DNA of 64,000 nt from Rutpela maculata (taxonomy: Eukaryota; Arthropoda; Insecta; Coleoptera; Cerambycidae): contig OW386294.2 of NCBI GenBank assembly GCA_936432065.2, positions 51,612,945-51,676,944 of the forward strand, given 5' to 3'. This document shows positions 1-10,289 of the stretch, in pieces (position 1 is the first letter of the stretch; each line of letters opens with the position of its first letter). The translations under genes were made by a program, and so were the position numbers. The notes beneath the pieces were generated by a model. It was not told the DNA's origin and ran no database searches. It saw only the letters and a list, made by a program, of their open reading frames with translations.

Positions 1-57
1 TTCGAATAAGTCCTGTATTTGTTTATCGGATGCCATACTTCTTGTTGTTACGGGCAT
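1..57 (-). pseudogene. gypsy gag, first 19 codons (cut by window start)
   Basis: The reverse complement starts with an ATG and reads the same opening residues (MPVTTRSMASDKQ) as the gag of the gypsy element at 22855. The two copies are nearly identical here. The window edge removes the rest, so whether this copy is intact cannot be judged. It is the start of the structural gag protein of the minus-strand element whose LTR lies at 492-954. Confidence 0.85.
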
Positions 58-477
58 ACGACGAAATTAAAATAAAATAAATTTAACTGTCACGTCAATA
101 TCGGTAATGGAACTTTCCAGACAAATCTCGAAATAGCACGAAAAAGTCTTATCCAGAGTCTTTTGTCACTATCCAGTTCAGAGAATTTAATAATCTCCAC
201 TAATGTCCAAATAGAAAAGTTCTAGAAATTTTCACGCACTAAATGAGTCTTTTTCAGTGTCTCTATCACTTCTGAGTTCAAAGGATTTAATTATCACACT
301 AATGTCCTAATAAAATGTTCTACAATGTCTCAAAAATGCACTTAAACACTATTTTCCTGTTCGAAAACAACCCTCGAACAATGTCCAGTAAATTAGTCCT
401 GTGTTAGCACTAACCCTCGAGAATCCTTCTCGAACACTCCAGCACAACTTCAGAGCTCCTCTTGTCATAAAATTCCG

Positions 478-489
478 CTTCTGACACCA
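478..489 (-). other. primer-binding site, tRNA-Leu-like
   Basis: Two bases inside the LTR, the minus strand reads TGGTGTCAGAAG. Many animal tRNA-Leu genes end in CTTCTGACA plus the added CCA, so this is the expected reverse-transcription primer site. The identity of the tRNA is from general knowledge; the match was not tested against this genome. Confidence 0.6.
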
Positions 490-491
490 AT

Positions 492-954
492 TGTAACGTG
501 TTTCCACCCTTAGGAAACTACCCCTTGCAAAATCCGTGGGTTCCAAAGATTATAACAAGAGATGTCCACTAACACACTTTATTAAATATTTACTGGATAC
601 TTCACAATACTATTATTAATTTAAATACACTTTACTGACTAAAAATCACAATGTTTATTACTTTGTTTATCTTTGAACTCTTAACCTCACTTTCTATACT
701 TTCTGAACTTTCTGAATTACTCGCCGGGAATGCGATCGGTCTTTTATACCTAAAAATAACAGATCTCGATTGTTCTGTGATGACGCCACCATTCTCTCGA
801 TAATTCCAGATGTCACTTTGGAATCTTCTGGTAGGTTCTTTTTCGAGTAGGTGCAAATACACTACATTCATTCTGACATTCGATCTGTTGAAGTCTGCCT
901 ACTTTTTAGTAACCAACATAACCTTAAATTTTTAAGGGGTTACAACATATTACA
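492..954 (-). repeat. gypsy 5' LTR (463 bp)
   Basis: Bounded by TGT...ACA on the minus strand. It aligns with the 454-bp LTRs at 21825-22278 and 28947-29400 but is visibly more diverged from them than they are from each other, so it belongs to an older or different insertion of the family. It holds a TATA-like TATAAAAG near 735-742 (minus). Confidence 0.85.
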
Positions 955-962
955 ATAAGTTA

Positions 963-1083
963 TCGCAAATTCAGTATTTGCTCTCTGGTACCGCGTCCTT
1001 TAACAAAGCCTGCTTGCTCGGGAGATATTTGCCATGACAGATAATTTTTAAGGCTGTATTGAAGAACATACACCATTATTTTA
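963..1083 (-). pseudogene. LINE reverse transcriptase fragment
   Basis: Minus-strand translation gives an open stretch of about 38 residues containing EQAGFVKGRGTREQILNLR, the RT fingers motif common in L1/RTE-like non-LTR retrotransposons. Stops follow on both sides. The sequence on either side of the neighbouring hAT (1084-1232 and 2722-2860) is probably part of the same old background but is not recognisable. Confidence 0.65.
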
Positions 1084-1232
1084 CTGGCATGCGATAATAG
1101 TGCCAGCAACTGTAGTTATTCTAGAAGAACGCATTACCGGGAGTCAAAATGACGCGATACCAATTTATTTCTCAGGGGCACCAGCCACGTGCTGCCCCAT
1201 TCTTCTACTCCCAGACGGGTTCGAGATAAGAT

Positions 1233-2721
1233 CAGGGGTCCCAAATGTTTTAAAAATCCCAATAATCCTAAAATTTCTCTAAACTACGAAAATGTCCTAA
1301 AATTGCCCTTAAATTGGATTAATTGTCCGAAAAATCCTAAAAAATAGCGATGTTTTAAATATATTTTTTAAATTATGCGGATGAAAAATGCAGAGTGAAA
1401 AGAAATATTTGTGACATAATAAAAGTAGACTTCAATAAGGACGACAACTATAAGACTTCAACTGAAATTGATTATGGCACAACCACAAAACTATCTATAT
1501 CGAAATTGTCAAACGACACCAACAGTTATCGTATAAGACTAGAAATGAAAAAGTGCTACAGAGAGACTGCCAAGTACCTGATTGAAAAGTTGCCAGTTAA
1601 TTCCACAGTTTTGCAGGATCTGAAATATTTGAGCCCAGAATTTTGACTGCAAGAAGACAGTGAAAACGCCATAAGCAGATTGGCACAAAAGTTTGGACTT
1701 GTCTTGAAAAGTAAATTGAAGGATACATTTGACCTCAAATTCGGAGATAGCAATCCCAATGTTTTAGCTGATAGGATAAAAGTCTTATAGCTACTTTTTC
1801 AGACTGAAGAGATACCAGAAGATTGGTATAAAGAAGGAGAATCCTATAAAAGAATCGATGAATTTTGGAACAGAGTGTTAGAAATAAGGGGAGATCAGGG
1901 CGAAATGAAATATAAACTGCTGGTTCAATTGGCGCGTTGTTGTTTATCACTGAGTCATGGAAACGCAGGTCCTGAGAGAGGCTTCAGCATTAATCGCTCT
2001 TTGTTGGAGTCCAGAATTTCTCTATCTGAAAATACAATCATTGCGCTTAGAATTGTGAAGGATCAAATGGATTTACAATGCGGTATATTTGCGAATATTA
2101 CCAAGAAATTACTAGAATACGCGAAGAACTTGTCGAAGAAATATTTAATCGAGTTAGGAAATAAGAAGAAAGCGGAGGAAGAACAGGATAGAATAAAAAA
2201 GAAACGGGAGCAGGAAAACCAAAAAAGAAGGAAACAGTCTCAAAAAAGCGAAAGGTGGACGAGCAATTAACAGATTTGAAGAGCCAACTTAAAAAAAAGT
2301 CAGTTTAAAAATTACAGAACCTGATTTCCAGCGGAAATTACAAATTGAAATTGGCCATGTCAGTTAAGCCTGAACAAAAGTGATACGATGGATGCTAATG
2401 CTGTGATCTCAATTGGACTTGACTCTTTTCAAAGAGTCAACTTAAAAATTGCAGAGCTAAACAACGAAATTCTTAGTTTGAGTAGCCATAAAAAAAGTAA
2501 TTTATAGATGTTATTCCTTTTTTTATTGCAACATTTTCTTGAATTTTTATGGCAATTTTGTAAAGTTCATGCATTAGAAATATTTGTTTTGTTTAGTTTT
2601 CTTTTGTTTATCAATGTCAATTTTATCGTTCATGTTCTCAATATTGTATTTGTCCTAAAATCATTTATAAAATATCCTAAAGTCCTTAAAATAATGTCCA
2701 TAGAAGCCTTTGGGACCCCTG
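1233..2721 (+). mobile_element. hAT-like DNA transposon (1489 bp)
   Basis: Starts CAGGGGTCCCAAA and ends with its inverse TTTGGGACCCCTG. Both ends are abutted by TAAGAT (1227-1232 and 2722-2727), a probable 6-bp target duplication. The subterminal regions on both sides are rich in scattered TCCTAAAA-type motifs. It contains the decayed transposase C-terminus described separately. CAGGG-type ends and the protein support hAT; most hAT elements give 8-bp duplications, so the 6-bp repeat is unusual. Confidence 0.7.
1395..2270 (+). pseudogene. hAT transposase C-terminal half, with stop codons
   Basis: One reading frame runs through 876 bases with two in-frame stops (TGA at about 1644 and TAG at about 1788). 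The last third contains LSLSHGNAGPERGFSINRS, which resembles the hAT C-terminal dimerisation region (the SxxxxxERxFS signature), then a Lys/Glu-rich tail. N-terminal BED finger and first catalytic aspartates are not seen. Inactive remnant; family call rests on the dimerisation motif and the CAGGG termini. Confidence 0.65.
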
Positions 2722-3930
2722 TAAGATGCACTTCGATAGCCGAGTAATGGATCAAGGCTGCACTACCTCAGATCATTAACGGCGCTCTCTCTGGACGTGA
2801 TTTCCCTGTTTTAGGGTTTTGGTACCTTTTGAATATTTAAATTTTCGCATAAAGAAAATCCCAGTCGAAGAATTTCTCTTCTACAGGATTAATTTTTGAC
2901 GTGGGGGTCACGTTTTTATCTGCTAATAACGGACTCTACACCTTAGGATTTCTGAGAAAAATGCATAAAAAAATTCCTATCAAACCTCCGTAAGGCAACC
3001 AGAAGGTCAAGTGTTAATGTGAGTTAACTCGACACATCCAGTTTTCGATACGAAATTTCCAGGGATGGTAGACTAGCAACAAGTCTCAAGATCAATTAAG
3101 ATGCAAAAAGATCAAAGATTCTGTTTATTTAACAGATATGATTATACATAAAAGAGGGTATAGTAAAATTCTTATTTTAAGAATCACGCCTTCCCCAATT
3201 AAGGCAATGGCTTTCAGACCATACAAGCGAGAGCGCTTACGCTAACGATCGATTAGGTAGAAAAAATTCATGCATACCTTCTCAGAATCAAAATGCGAGC
3301 TTTTTAGAGAAGTCTTAGACTCTAAGTAATTTCATAATTACGGCTGACTGATTATAATTTAAAAAAGTTTTACTAAAAAATTTAGTTTCCCTAGAGACTA
3401 CTTAGCTTTAAATTTCTCGTATCGTGGCGGTTCACGTACTAAACCACATTCATGAGGACTTATTACTGCATAAGTTTGATAGCGTTCGATCAGTCCACAA
3501 CTTACTTGCCCCTATGCAGTTGTTCAATATTAACAAAATTACAACGATCCACCTCCGAGCGACTTTTAGGCAAAATTGAATTTTTGGTTTTTTATGCACA
3601 AGGCGTTTTCCTCTATGACTTTATTATTTGGAAAGCCCTGCTATTGGCTTTCGTACCATCGCTTTGTATGGATTACTCAACGCGCTCGACCAAATTGCGA
3701 GCCGCTGAGTGAATCCAAACTCTTTCTATGCGAGAAACCGGCCTTGTGCATGTTCATTGATTTTTATCAAATTTCTGCTTATCGGCGCTATGCCGTCTTT
3801 ATAAAAATCGTTGGTTTCGCCTTTTAGATGCATTGCATCGTTACAATTTTATGCTCATACTTTAGAACAGGACATTTAATGACCGTACCTCAATTGTCAA
3901 TGTCTTTGGTGGAGGAATAAAAATGGAAAA
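2722..3930. other. non-coding, nothing recognised
   Basis: No convincing reading frame, RNA gene or paired termini found. Short open frames on the + strand at 3452-3827 have no recognisable motif and overlap in two frames. The base composition around 3420-3830 is less AT-rich than its surroundings, which may mark an old element I cannot name. Confidence 0.5.
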
Positions 3931-3934
3931 TATT

Positions 3935-4130
3935 TTAATATTTTTCAAAGTGCATTTTTGGAGTACTTTTTAAACTAGCTTCGGCGTACTTTTGAAAAAT
4001 TAATCTTCAAGTCCAATTTTGGCGTACTTTTGATAAAAATTATTCTCAAGTCCGTTTTTGGCGTACTTTTAAAAAATATCATTTTCTTCAAAGTCCAACT
4101 TTGTTTCACCTTTGAAAAAGTATACTATTC
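3935..4130 (+). repeat. degenerate tandem repeat, unit about 55-60 bp
   Basis: Four imperfect units share the core TTTTGGCGTACTTTT followed by an A-rich stretch and CAAGTCC. Unit borders are blurred. Intergenic or intronic minisatellite with no coding capacity. Confidence 0.6.
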
Positions 4131-4339
4131 TTAAATCCTTGCCACTATATACTTTTGCTCTCATATCCTGAACCAAAACATATTTTCCTAAGTGAAAATT
4201 CGGTGTTTCTTCGAATTTTCACCTGGTCATTTCTAATGCCTTATAGAACTTATAACGGTCCCTATGGACTGGTCTGTGGCTCTGCAGTCCCTCAGATTCT
4301 TGAAAATGTCCTTAAATGAAATTTTTGCCTAAGTCGAAT

Positions 4340-4710
4340 TTTGATTCTGTCTTCGACTTTGGTCGAATCTGGAGGGTTCTGCAACATTATCACAGACATC
4401 TGTCACTCCCTTTTTATGTAGTGGCACAAAGATTGAGGTTCTCCAATCATCGGGTCAGACTCTTGTTCCCATATTCCTTGGCATAGTCTGTGATATTATC
4501 GTCCTTAGCTGCTTTGCCAGATTTTAGTTTTTGTGTAGCTGCCTCCACTTCCGATTTAAGTATTGAAGGTTCATGTTCGTAGCCCCGTTGCCAGTCGTCT
4601 TCTACCTCTGTATGGTCTCTTTCAAAAAGTTTTTTGCAGTATTGGCGCCAAACTTGAATGATCTTATCCTTATTAATTCTTAGAATACCGGTGGAGTCCA
4701 TAATTGACCA
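4340..4710 (-). pseudogene. LINE fragment, RT N-terminal region, frameshifted
   Basis: Minus-strand frames contain WRQYCKKLFE, an acidic linker, then KLKSGKAAKDDNI (the usual LKNGKSPGxDxI region before the RT). After a frameshift near 4447 comes DDWRTSIFVPLHKKG, matching the RT region 1 motif of L1/BovB-like LINEs. Catalytic YxDD is absent. A short remnant in a host intron or 5' flank. Confidence 0.7.
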
Positions 4711-4827
4711 CGTTTTTGGTTTAAATTTATGTGTAATCTTATTGAAACTAAAGATAATATAGAGTTTTGCCAGTGCCAAAGCACACTCTTTTAATAAACA
4801 ACCAAAGGAGACTTTCCTTGGCAAAGA

Positions 4828-5060
4828 ACCGCGCACTAATCTAATGGAAATTGGATACCAGTAAAATTGGCTGAAAACGTAGTATGTTATGCTTCAAGCC
4901 ATTCTAATCAAAAGTCTCCGTGGACACAATGTACAAAAATGGGTAGATTAGAAGTTATCGTAAAATCAGTAAAAGAAACTCTTGAAAAAACGCTATTTTT
5001 GCATTTTTTTAAGGACTTATTTTGACTAGAACATGATTTTACGAAAAATTCCAATGAGAT
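4828..5060 (+). repeat. diverged copy of the foldback arm found at 6374
   Basis: Shares, in order, GCACTAA, a TGG(A/C)T...AATTGG(A/C)TGAAAA stretch, GTAGT(T/A)TATGAT/GTTATG and TCAAAAGTCT with the arm beginning at 6374. Similarity fades after about 5000. It indicates that the outer foldback at 6374-9888 belongs to a repeat family. Confidence 0.5.
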
Positions 5061-5279
5061 TATATGTTTTTTAACTGCTGATTGTTGTTTTGAATCAATT
5101 TGGTCCTACTTTCGAATAGCACGTACTTTGGCCAATTTTTGGGACTTCTGGATGTAATTTGGCTAGAACATATAAAAGTTATGCTTTAGTTTCAGCATCT
5201 CTAAGAAAATTGTTAAGAAATATTAGTGTAAATTGTTCTATCAAAATAGGTCTTTTTTTTTATTTCCTACTTATTTTCA

Positions 5280-5445
5280 CTAACAATGCCATCGTAGAAC
5301 ATCCTAGGAGGTAAACTAAGATTTTCTCTTTTCATTTATGAATTTCCCAATGGTTCGAGGATCATTATTGGGATTAGCCTCAATTTTCCTGATATAATTT
5401 TGATAACAGCACTTCGTTAATTCTTTATATCGAGATCTTGTTTAT
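5280..5445 (-). pseudogene. LINE fragment, endonuclease-RT linker
   Basis: Minus strand reads RYKELTKCCYQNYIRKIEAN, then NPNNDPRTIGKFINEKRK, the typical linker between endonuclease and reverse transcriptase in Jockey/CR1-like LINEs. About 50 residues only, ending about 80 bp upstream of the importin exon. Confidence 0.6.
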
Positions 5446-5527
5446 GGAAAAACCTGGAAGTGACAGAAATAAATGTAAAATATTTTGTATGTCTAATTAG
5501 ATTATAGATTACTGTTTATCTTTTTAG

Positions 5528-6097
5528 AATATCCTTGCAGAAATACGGTATATGGCAATTGAACCAATGTATTTTGTGATATGCAACTGCTTAAGTGCAG
5601 AGGTACAGGAAAATGCTTTATCTCGCCTGGGAATGGAATTCTATAATGCCCTCAATGAGCCATACAGTGTATATTCGGATTTTAGGCTGAAAAGTGAAAT
5701 TATACTCTACATAACTAAATTTGAGGTACTTGGGCCAACTAAGCATTGTCATATTATTACCAATTCATTGCCTGCTATTGGACAACTAATGACTAACTGC
5801 TGTGACCAGTTCAAAGAGATAATAAAGCAAACAAGCCCTATTCCCAAAGATTCCAGTGAGAGTTCAGATGATGAGTCTACAAATTTTATTGATTTGATTA
5901 ACCTGATAATTGATTTGATTAAAAACATGGTATTTTCGATGTATTTTGATTTACTGCTAGAGGACTTGGATAACTTGGTGTATTGCCTTTTTATCTTCAT
6001 GTGCTGTTATGATGAAATGGAGGAGGAGCTCTTCCTCGAAGATAATGAAAAAACTCAAGTTTTTCCTATAAGAACAAATGCATCTCATATTCTAATG
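5528..6097 (+). CDS. IPO9: importin-9-like exon A (HEAT repeats, acidic loops)
   Basis: Open frame of 190 codons after the acceptor TTTTTAG (an alternative CAG acceptor at 5540 would shift the exon by 13 bases out of frame). Donor ATG|GTAAGT at 6097, phase 0. It contains a Ser/Asp/Glu-rich loop (SSESSDDESTNF) and an acidic stretch EEELFLEDNE. Both fall where human importin-9 has its VEDPVDSDGE and FVEDEDDD loops, flanking amphipathic helices. No ATG is needed because this is an internal exon. Confidence 0.8.
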
Positions 6098-6373
6098 GTA
6101 AGTTATTTGGTCATATTAGTTAGACTAATGAGGTATTTATTACTAAAAAAAAATGCGTTTGTGTTCAATATACAAGGTGTCCCGGAATATGGGGAATACT
6201 TTGGGAGCATATAGTTTGGATCACAGTGACACTTAAAGTACCCATAATTTTTTTTCCTTATCCTTACAAGATTTTAGAAACAGTTACAAATAGCTTTACA
6301 CTCACCTTCAAAAATGCGTGAAACACAGTGTTACAATATTTTTAAAAAAATTTGTTTTACCTAGTTTTCCTAA
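6098..6373 (+). other. intron 1, proximal part
   Basis: Host intron sequence of ordinary AT-rich composition before the foldback starts. Nothing else recognised. Confidence 0.5.
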
Positions 6374-7367
6374 TAGAGGACCCCACACTAAACCTAAGGG
6401 AAAATCGGTCCCAGTCGAATTGGATGAAAATTTGGTATAATGTAGTTTATGATGTCCTGATCAAAAGTCTTAAAGAAGCGAGATAGAAAAATGGACAGTT
6501 TTTGAGTTACAGGGAGTCAAACATGCGGAAAACGGGTTCATCGGATTATTGATTTCACGTAGTTAAATATCACAAATATTATAGTTATATAGTGCGCAGT
6601 TTGAATAGTTTGTGTATAAGGTGCGCCACTTAACTTGAGGCAGCCATATATCTCGAAAACGATGCATTCTACAGGGTGGGGCAATAGTGCTTAGGACTTA
6701 GATATCTCTAGTTCTACGATAGCTAGAAATTAAAAAAAAATACAAGTAAACCAGATAAAAAAAATTATAACCGGAAATTATTTTCGAATATACAGGGCGA
6801 GTCAAGACGAAATTACAGGATCAAGTGTCTTTTTTTTTTAATGGAATGCTAAGTATATCAGTACATTTTTTTAAGCCCCTTTCTAGACTCTATTCATTCC
6901 TATATTATTATTGACTATCTAGCAACCACTTGGATGTAATGAATTTTTTTTTGTTGAAATAATGCCATCTGCAGATGCATATTGAAAAAATCACCAAAGT
7001 CACAGTTATAGGTTTTAAGAAAAACTTAGTGAATGCTAGTTACGAGACATCTAATTAATGTTTTTCAATCATATTTACTTCCTAAAAATTTATAAGGTGG
7101 CCAAAAATTATTTTTCAATTAAGAACTTTTTAAATTGAATTTTCTTAATTTTTTCATATGAAACACCCTGTACATTTTTCGACGATGTGATGTGGAAATA
7201 AAAAACGAACATTTTTTATAAGTACTTCCCTATGGCTAATTGCAACCATTTTTGTTTTATTGAGCAATAAGTACGACATTCAAGAATAAACGTTAAAAAT
7301 AGAGATTTCTGCAAATAATTCATTTGAAAAAATTATTATAATAATAATAATAATAATAATATTTCAT

Positions 7368-7859
7368 TTATAAATGCTCTACACGTTGCCCATTTTGATT
7401 GACACACATCTCTATGCGCTTTTGAAATGAGGTTTCTACTGCTCCTAAAATTGCCGTTATTATCCTTTGTTTCATATTTTGTACTGTTGGTGTGTCTTTA
7501 TAAACAATTTCCTTCACGTATTCCCATAAAAAGAAATCAATTTTTGAGAGATCTGGGGATCTATCAGGCCATTTAGTGGATCCATTTCTTCCAATCCATT
7601 GAAGTGGGTAGGTATTATTTAAGTGGTCTCTAACTGCATTTAAATAATGTGGTGGAGCACCATTTTGCTGAAACCACATCCTGTTTCGAATCCTTTCAGG
7701 AAGATTCACCAATAATTGTTGCAGATAGTTTTCCAGAAAATGAAGATAAATAGTTCCAGTCAATGTACCATCAAAGAAATGTGGCCCTATTACAAGTTCT
7801 GGCCTCATTTCAAAATTGCATAAAGACGTGTCAATCAAAATGGGCAACATGTGGAGCAC
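7368..7859 (-). pseudogene. mariner (rosa-like) transposase, C-terminal part, inactive
   Basis: 163 codons. Motifs FDGTLTGTIYLHFL, WFQQNGAPPHY, RSPDLSKIDFFLW. In the Tc1/mariner superfamily the Asp of QQDGAPPH is the second catalytic residue; here it is Asn, so it should be dead. By my count 41 residues separate that position from the Asp of IDFFLW, fitting the DD41D (rosa) group. The N-terminal DNA-binding domain and first catalytic Asp are missing. The end overlaps the inverted arm. Confidence 0.8.
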
Positions 7860-8364
7860 TTATTATAATTTTTTCTAATGAATTATTTGAAGAAACCTCT
7901 ATTTTTTAAGTTTATTCTTGAATTTTGTGCTTATTGCTCGATAAAACGAAAATGGTTGCAAATAGTCATAGGAAGTACTTACCAAAAATGTTCGTTTTTC
8001 ATTTCTACATCACATTGTCAAAAGATATACAGGGTGTTACATTTGAAAAAATTGAGAAAATTCAATTTAAAAAGTTCTTAATTGGTAAATATTTTTTGGC
8101 CACCCTGTACATTTTTAGAAAGTGAAAATGATTCAAAAACATTAAATAGATGTCTCGTAACTAGTACTCACATAAGTTGTTCTTAAAACCCATCATATTG
8201 CGACTTTGGTGATTTTTTCAATATGCATCTGCAGATGGCATTATTTCAACAAAAAAATTCATTACATCCAAGTAGTTGGGAGATAGTCAATAATAATATA
8301 CGAATGAATAGAGTCTAGAAAGAGGCTTCAAAAAATGTACTGATATACATAGCATTGCATTTAA

Positions 8365-8636
8365 AAATAGAATTATATAAAAAAATATTTTTAAGAAAAA
8401 GCTTTTATTTGGAAAAAACTACTAAAAAGTAAAAAATTTTTTGAATTCATATACATGGAAACCAAAAGCTTTGGGGGCGGTCATATAGCGCTATTGCTCA
8501 ACTTTGCTCAATTGACCGCCCCCAAAGCTTTTGGTTTCCATGTGTATGAATTTAAAAAAAATTATTTTTACTTTTTAGTAGTTTTTTCAAATAAAAGCTT
8601 TTTCTTAAAAATATTTTTTTTATATAATTTTATTTT
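8365..8636. repeat. large near-perfect hairpin in the mariner insertion
   Basis: Arms of about 120 bp: TTGGAAAAAACTACTAAAAAG..., GGAAACCAAAAGCTTTGGGG and the inverse CCCCAAAGCTTTTGGTTTCC, with a loop of about 29 bp containing TATAGCGCTATTGCTC. Mismatches are few. It begins the 1.1-kb insertion 8365-9464, whose other end (AAATAAAAGCTTTT) echoes the same terminal motif. Confidence 0.85.
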
Positions 8637-8694
8637 TTACTTTTTAGTCTACTTATTTTACAAACAGACAGACAAAATCCTTTCATTTGCCACC

Positions 8695-8905
8695 GCCATC
8701 CACCCCTTCCCTCTCCCGTCTTCTCTAACACTACTTCCCACTTCTTCCCACCTCTTTCCACCACTTCCCCTGCCCTTTCCCATCTCTCCCCACCTCCGTC
8801 CACCCTATTCCCACCGCTTCCCCTGCCCTTTCCCATCTCTCTCCATCTCTTTCCACCCTATTTCCACCCTATTTCCACCTCTTCCCACCCCTTCCCCATC
8901 TCTCC
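8695..8905 (+). repeat. polypyrimidine minisatellite
   Basis: About 210 bases made almost only of C and T with repeated CTTCCC, CATCTC and TTCCACC blocks (units of about 30-60 bp). The overlapping open frames on both strands are compositional artefacts. Confidence 0.8.
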
Positions 8906-8906
8906 G

Positions 8907-9285
8907 CCATATTGGATTTAGAATGACGTTACATTGTGTATCGTATTTTACTCGTCAAACCCTTTCATTTGATACCCATATCAGGGGGGTTGTGACTAAA
9001 AAGCGGATCCGCCTTCTTGGGACGTCCGCCATATTGGATTTAGAATGACGTCACATTGTTTATCGTATTTTACTCATCAAACCTTTTCATTTGATACCCA
9101 CATCAGCGCGGTTGTGACTAAAAAGCCGATCCGCCATCTTGGGACTTCCGCCATATTGGATTCAGAATGACGTCACATTGTTTATCGTATTTTACTCGTC
9201 AAACCTTTTCATTTGATACCCATATCAGGGGAGTTGTGACTAAAAAGCCGATCCGCCATCTTGGGACGTCTGCCATGGATTTAGA
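8907..9285 (+). repeat. tandem repeat, about 120-bp unit, three copies plus partial
   Basis: Units start CCGCCATATTGGATT at about 8907, 9026 and 9146, with a truncated fourth at about 9269. Each carries TCATTTGATACCCATATCAG and GTTGTGACTAAAAAGC. Part of the 1.1-kb insertion in the mariner arm. No coding capacity. Confidence 0.8.
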
Positions 9286-9888
9286 CCGATAATGGCTATA
9301 CTGTGTTGCATTGTCACTGGACTTATACACGTGTGCCAAATTTCAAAGCTCTAGCTTAATTAGAACTAGTCGAAATTCAGCTTGCAAGATTTGACCTAAA
9401 CCAACAAACATACAAACCCACAAACAAACATTGCAAGTTAAATAAAAGCTTTTAAAAATGGCACTTGATGCTGTAATTTCGTTTTGGCTCGCCCTGTATA
9501 TTCGAAAATAATTTCCGGTTATAGGCTTTTTTACCTAGTTTACTTGTATTTTTTTTTTTTTAATTTCTAGCCATCGTAGAACTCGAGATATCGAACTCCG
9601 AGGCACTATTGCCCCACTTGGTTCGAAACAACTGTTATTTAAAACATTTTGTTATAGAATGCATCGTTTATATAACTATAATATTTGTGATATTTAACTA
9701 TGTGAAATCAATAATCCCATGAACCCGTTTTCCGCATGTTTGACCCTCTGTAACTCGAAAACTCTCCAGTTTTCTATTTCGCTTCTTTAAGACTTGATCA
9801 GGACATCATAAACTACATTATACCAAATTTCCATCCAATTCGACTGGGACCCATTTTCCCTTAGGTTTAGTGCGGGGTCCTTTCTTCA

Positions 9889-10289
9889 ATTCTGTTAAAA
9901 TAAAACTAGTTTAATATAATTACGAGTATAATTAGCTGTCTTATTTAATAATTTTTATTTTACTGTAAGTTTTATCGCATGATAACCACTTAATTGTTGT
10001 GAAAATTTTTTAAAAAAGCCGAATTAGGCAGAGAGAGTTTACCCCCTTATCCACTCTAACTGTGGACATACTGTATATGGCTCTATTTTTTAAATTTTTT
10101 GTCTTAGCAAAAAGTTTGCTATAGCTAATTTAGGTGGCCTGACCAATTTAAATTACCGTCAAAAACAGCAGCTCTGCATCTGCATTCCCATCATTTTGAG
10201 GGGTAGTGGAAAAGGTGAGTCGCTGTGTCTTGGTAGCATTTAAATTTAAGAAATTTGCAGAGAATCATTTCTCGGCTTTAGTTTCGTTG
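9889..10289. other. intron 1, nothing recognised
   Basis: AT-rich spacer between the foldback and the LINE remnant. No frame, RNA gene or repeat ends found. Confidence 0.4.

Larger units (their letters stand above)
1..954 (-). mobile_element. Ty3/gypsy LTR retrotransposon, 5' end (LTR, primer site, leader, gag start)
   Basis: On the minus strand the order is LTR (954 to 492), tRNA primer-binding site, leader (about 475 to 58) and gag start. It is the same family as the complete element at 21825-29400: LTR, leader and gag start align along their length. The leader here has a single copy of a 139-bp segment that is tandemly duplicated in the other element. The remainder lies upstream of the window. 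Confidence 0.85.
6672..9617 (-). mobile_element. mariner-like element A, palindromic derivative inserted at the foldback centre
   Basis: Begins TA|CAGGGTGGGGCAATAGTGC at 6670. Its right end (GCACTATTGCCCCAC at about 9603-9617) is damaged. The left arm 6672-about 7432 is repeated inverted at about 7806-9617, interrupted by an unrelated 1.1-kb insertion (8365-9464). The arms include the 3' coding end of the transposase, so this is a foldback form rather than a normal mariner. Related copies: 34774-41035 and 50800-54427. Confidence 0.7.
6374..9888. mobile_element. outer foldback element, long inverted arms
   Basis: Bases 6374-6671 (starting GGACCCCACACTAAACC) reappear inverted at 9653-9888 (ending GGTTTAGTGCGGGGTCC). 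The inner edges read GATGCATTCTA and TAGAATGCATC, so without the mariner they form an almost perfect palindrome centred on a TA. No clear target duplication was found outside the arms. No protein is attributable to the outer element. Confidence 0.7.

Noticed and set aside
8455..9048. 197-codon + strand open frame
   Set aside because: It crosses a hairpin, a polypyrimidine tract and tandem repeats; the residues are low-complexity Pro/Ser and the mirror frame is also open.
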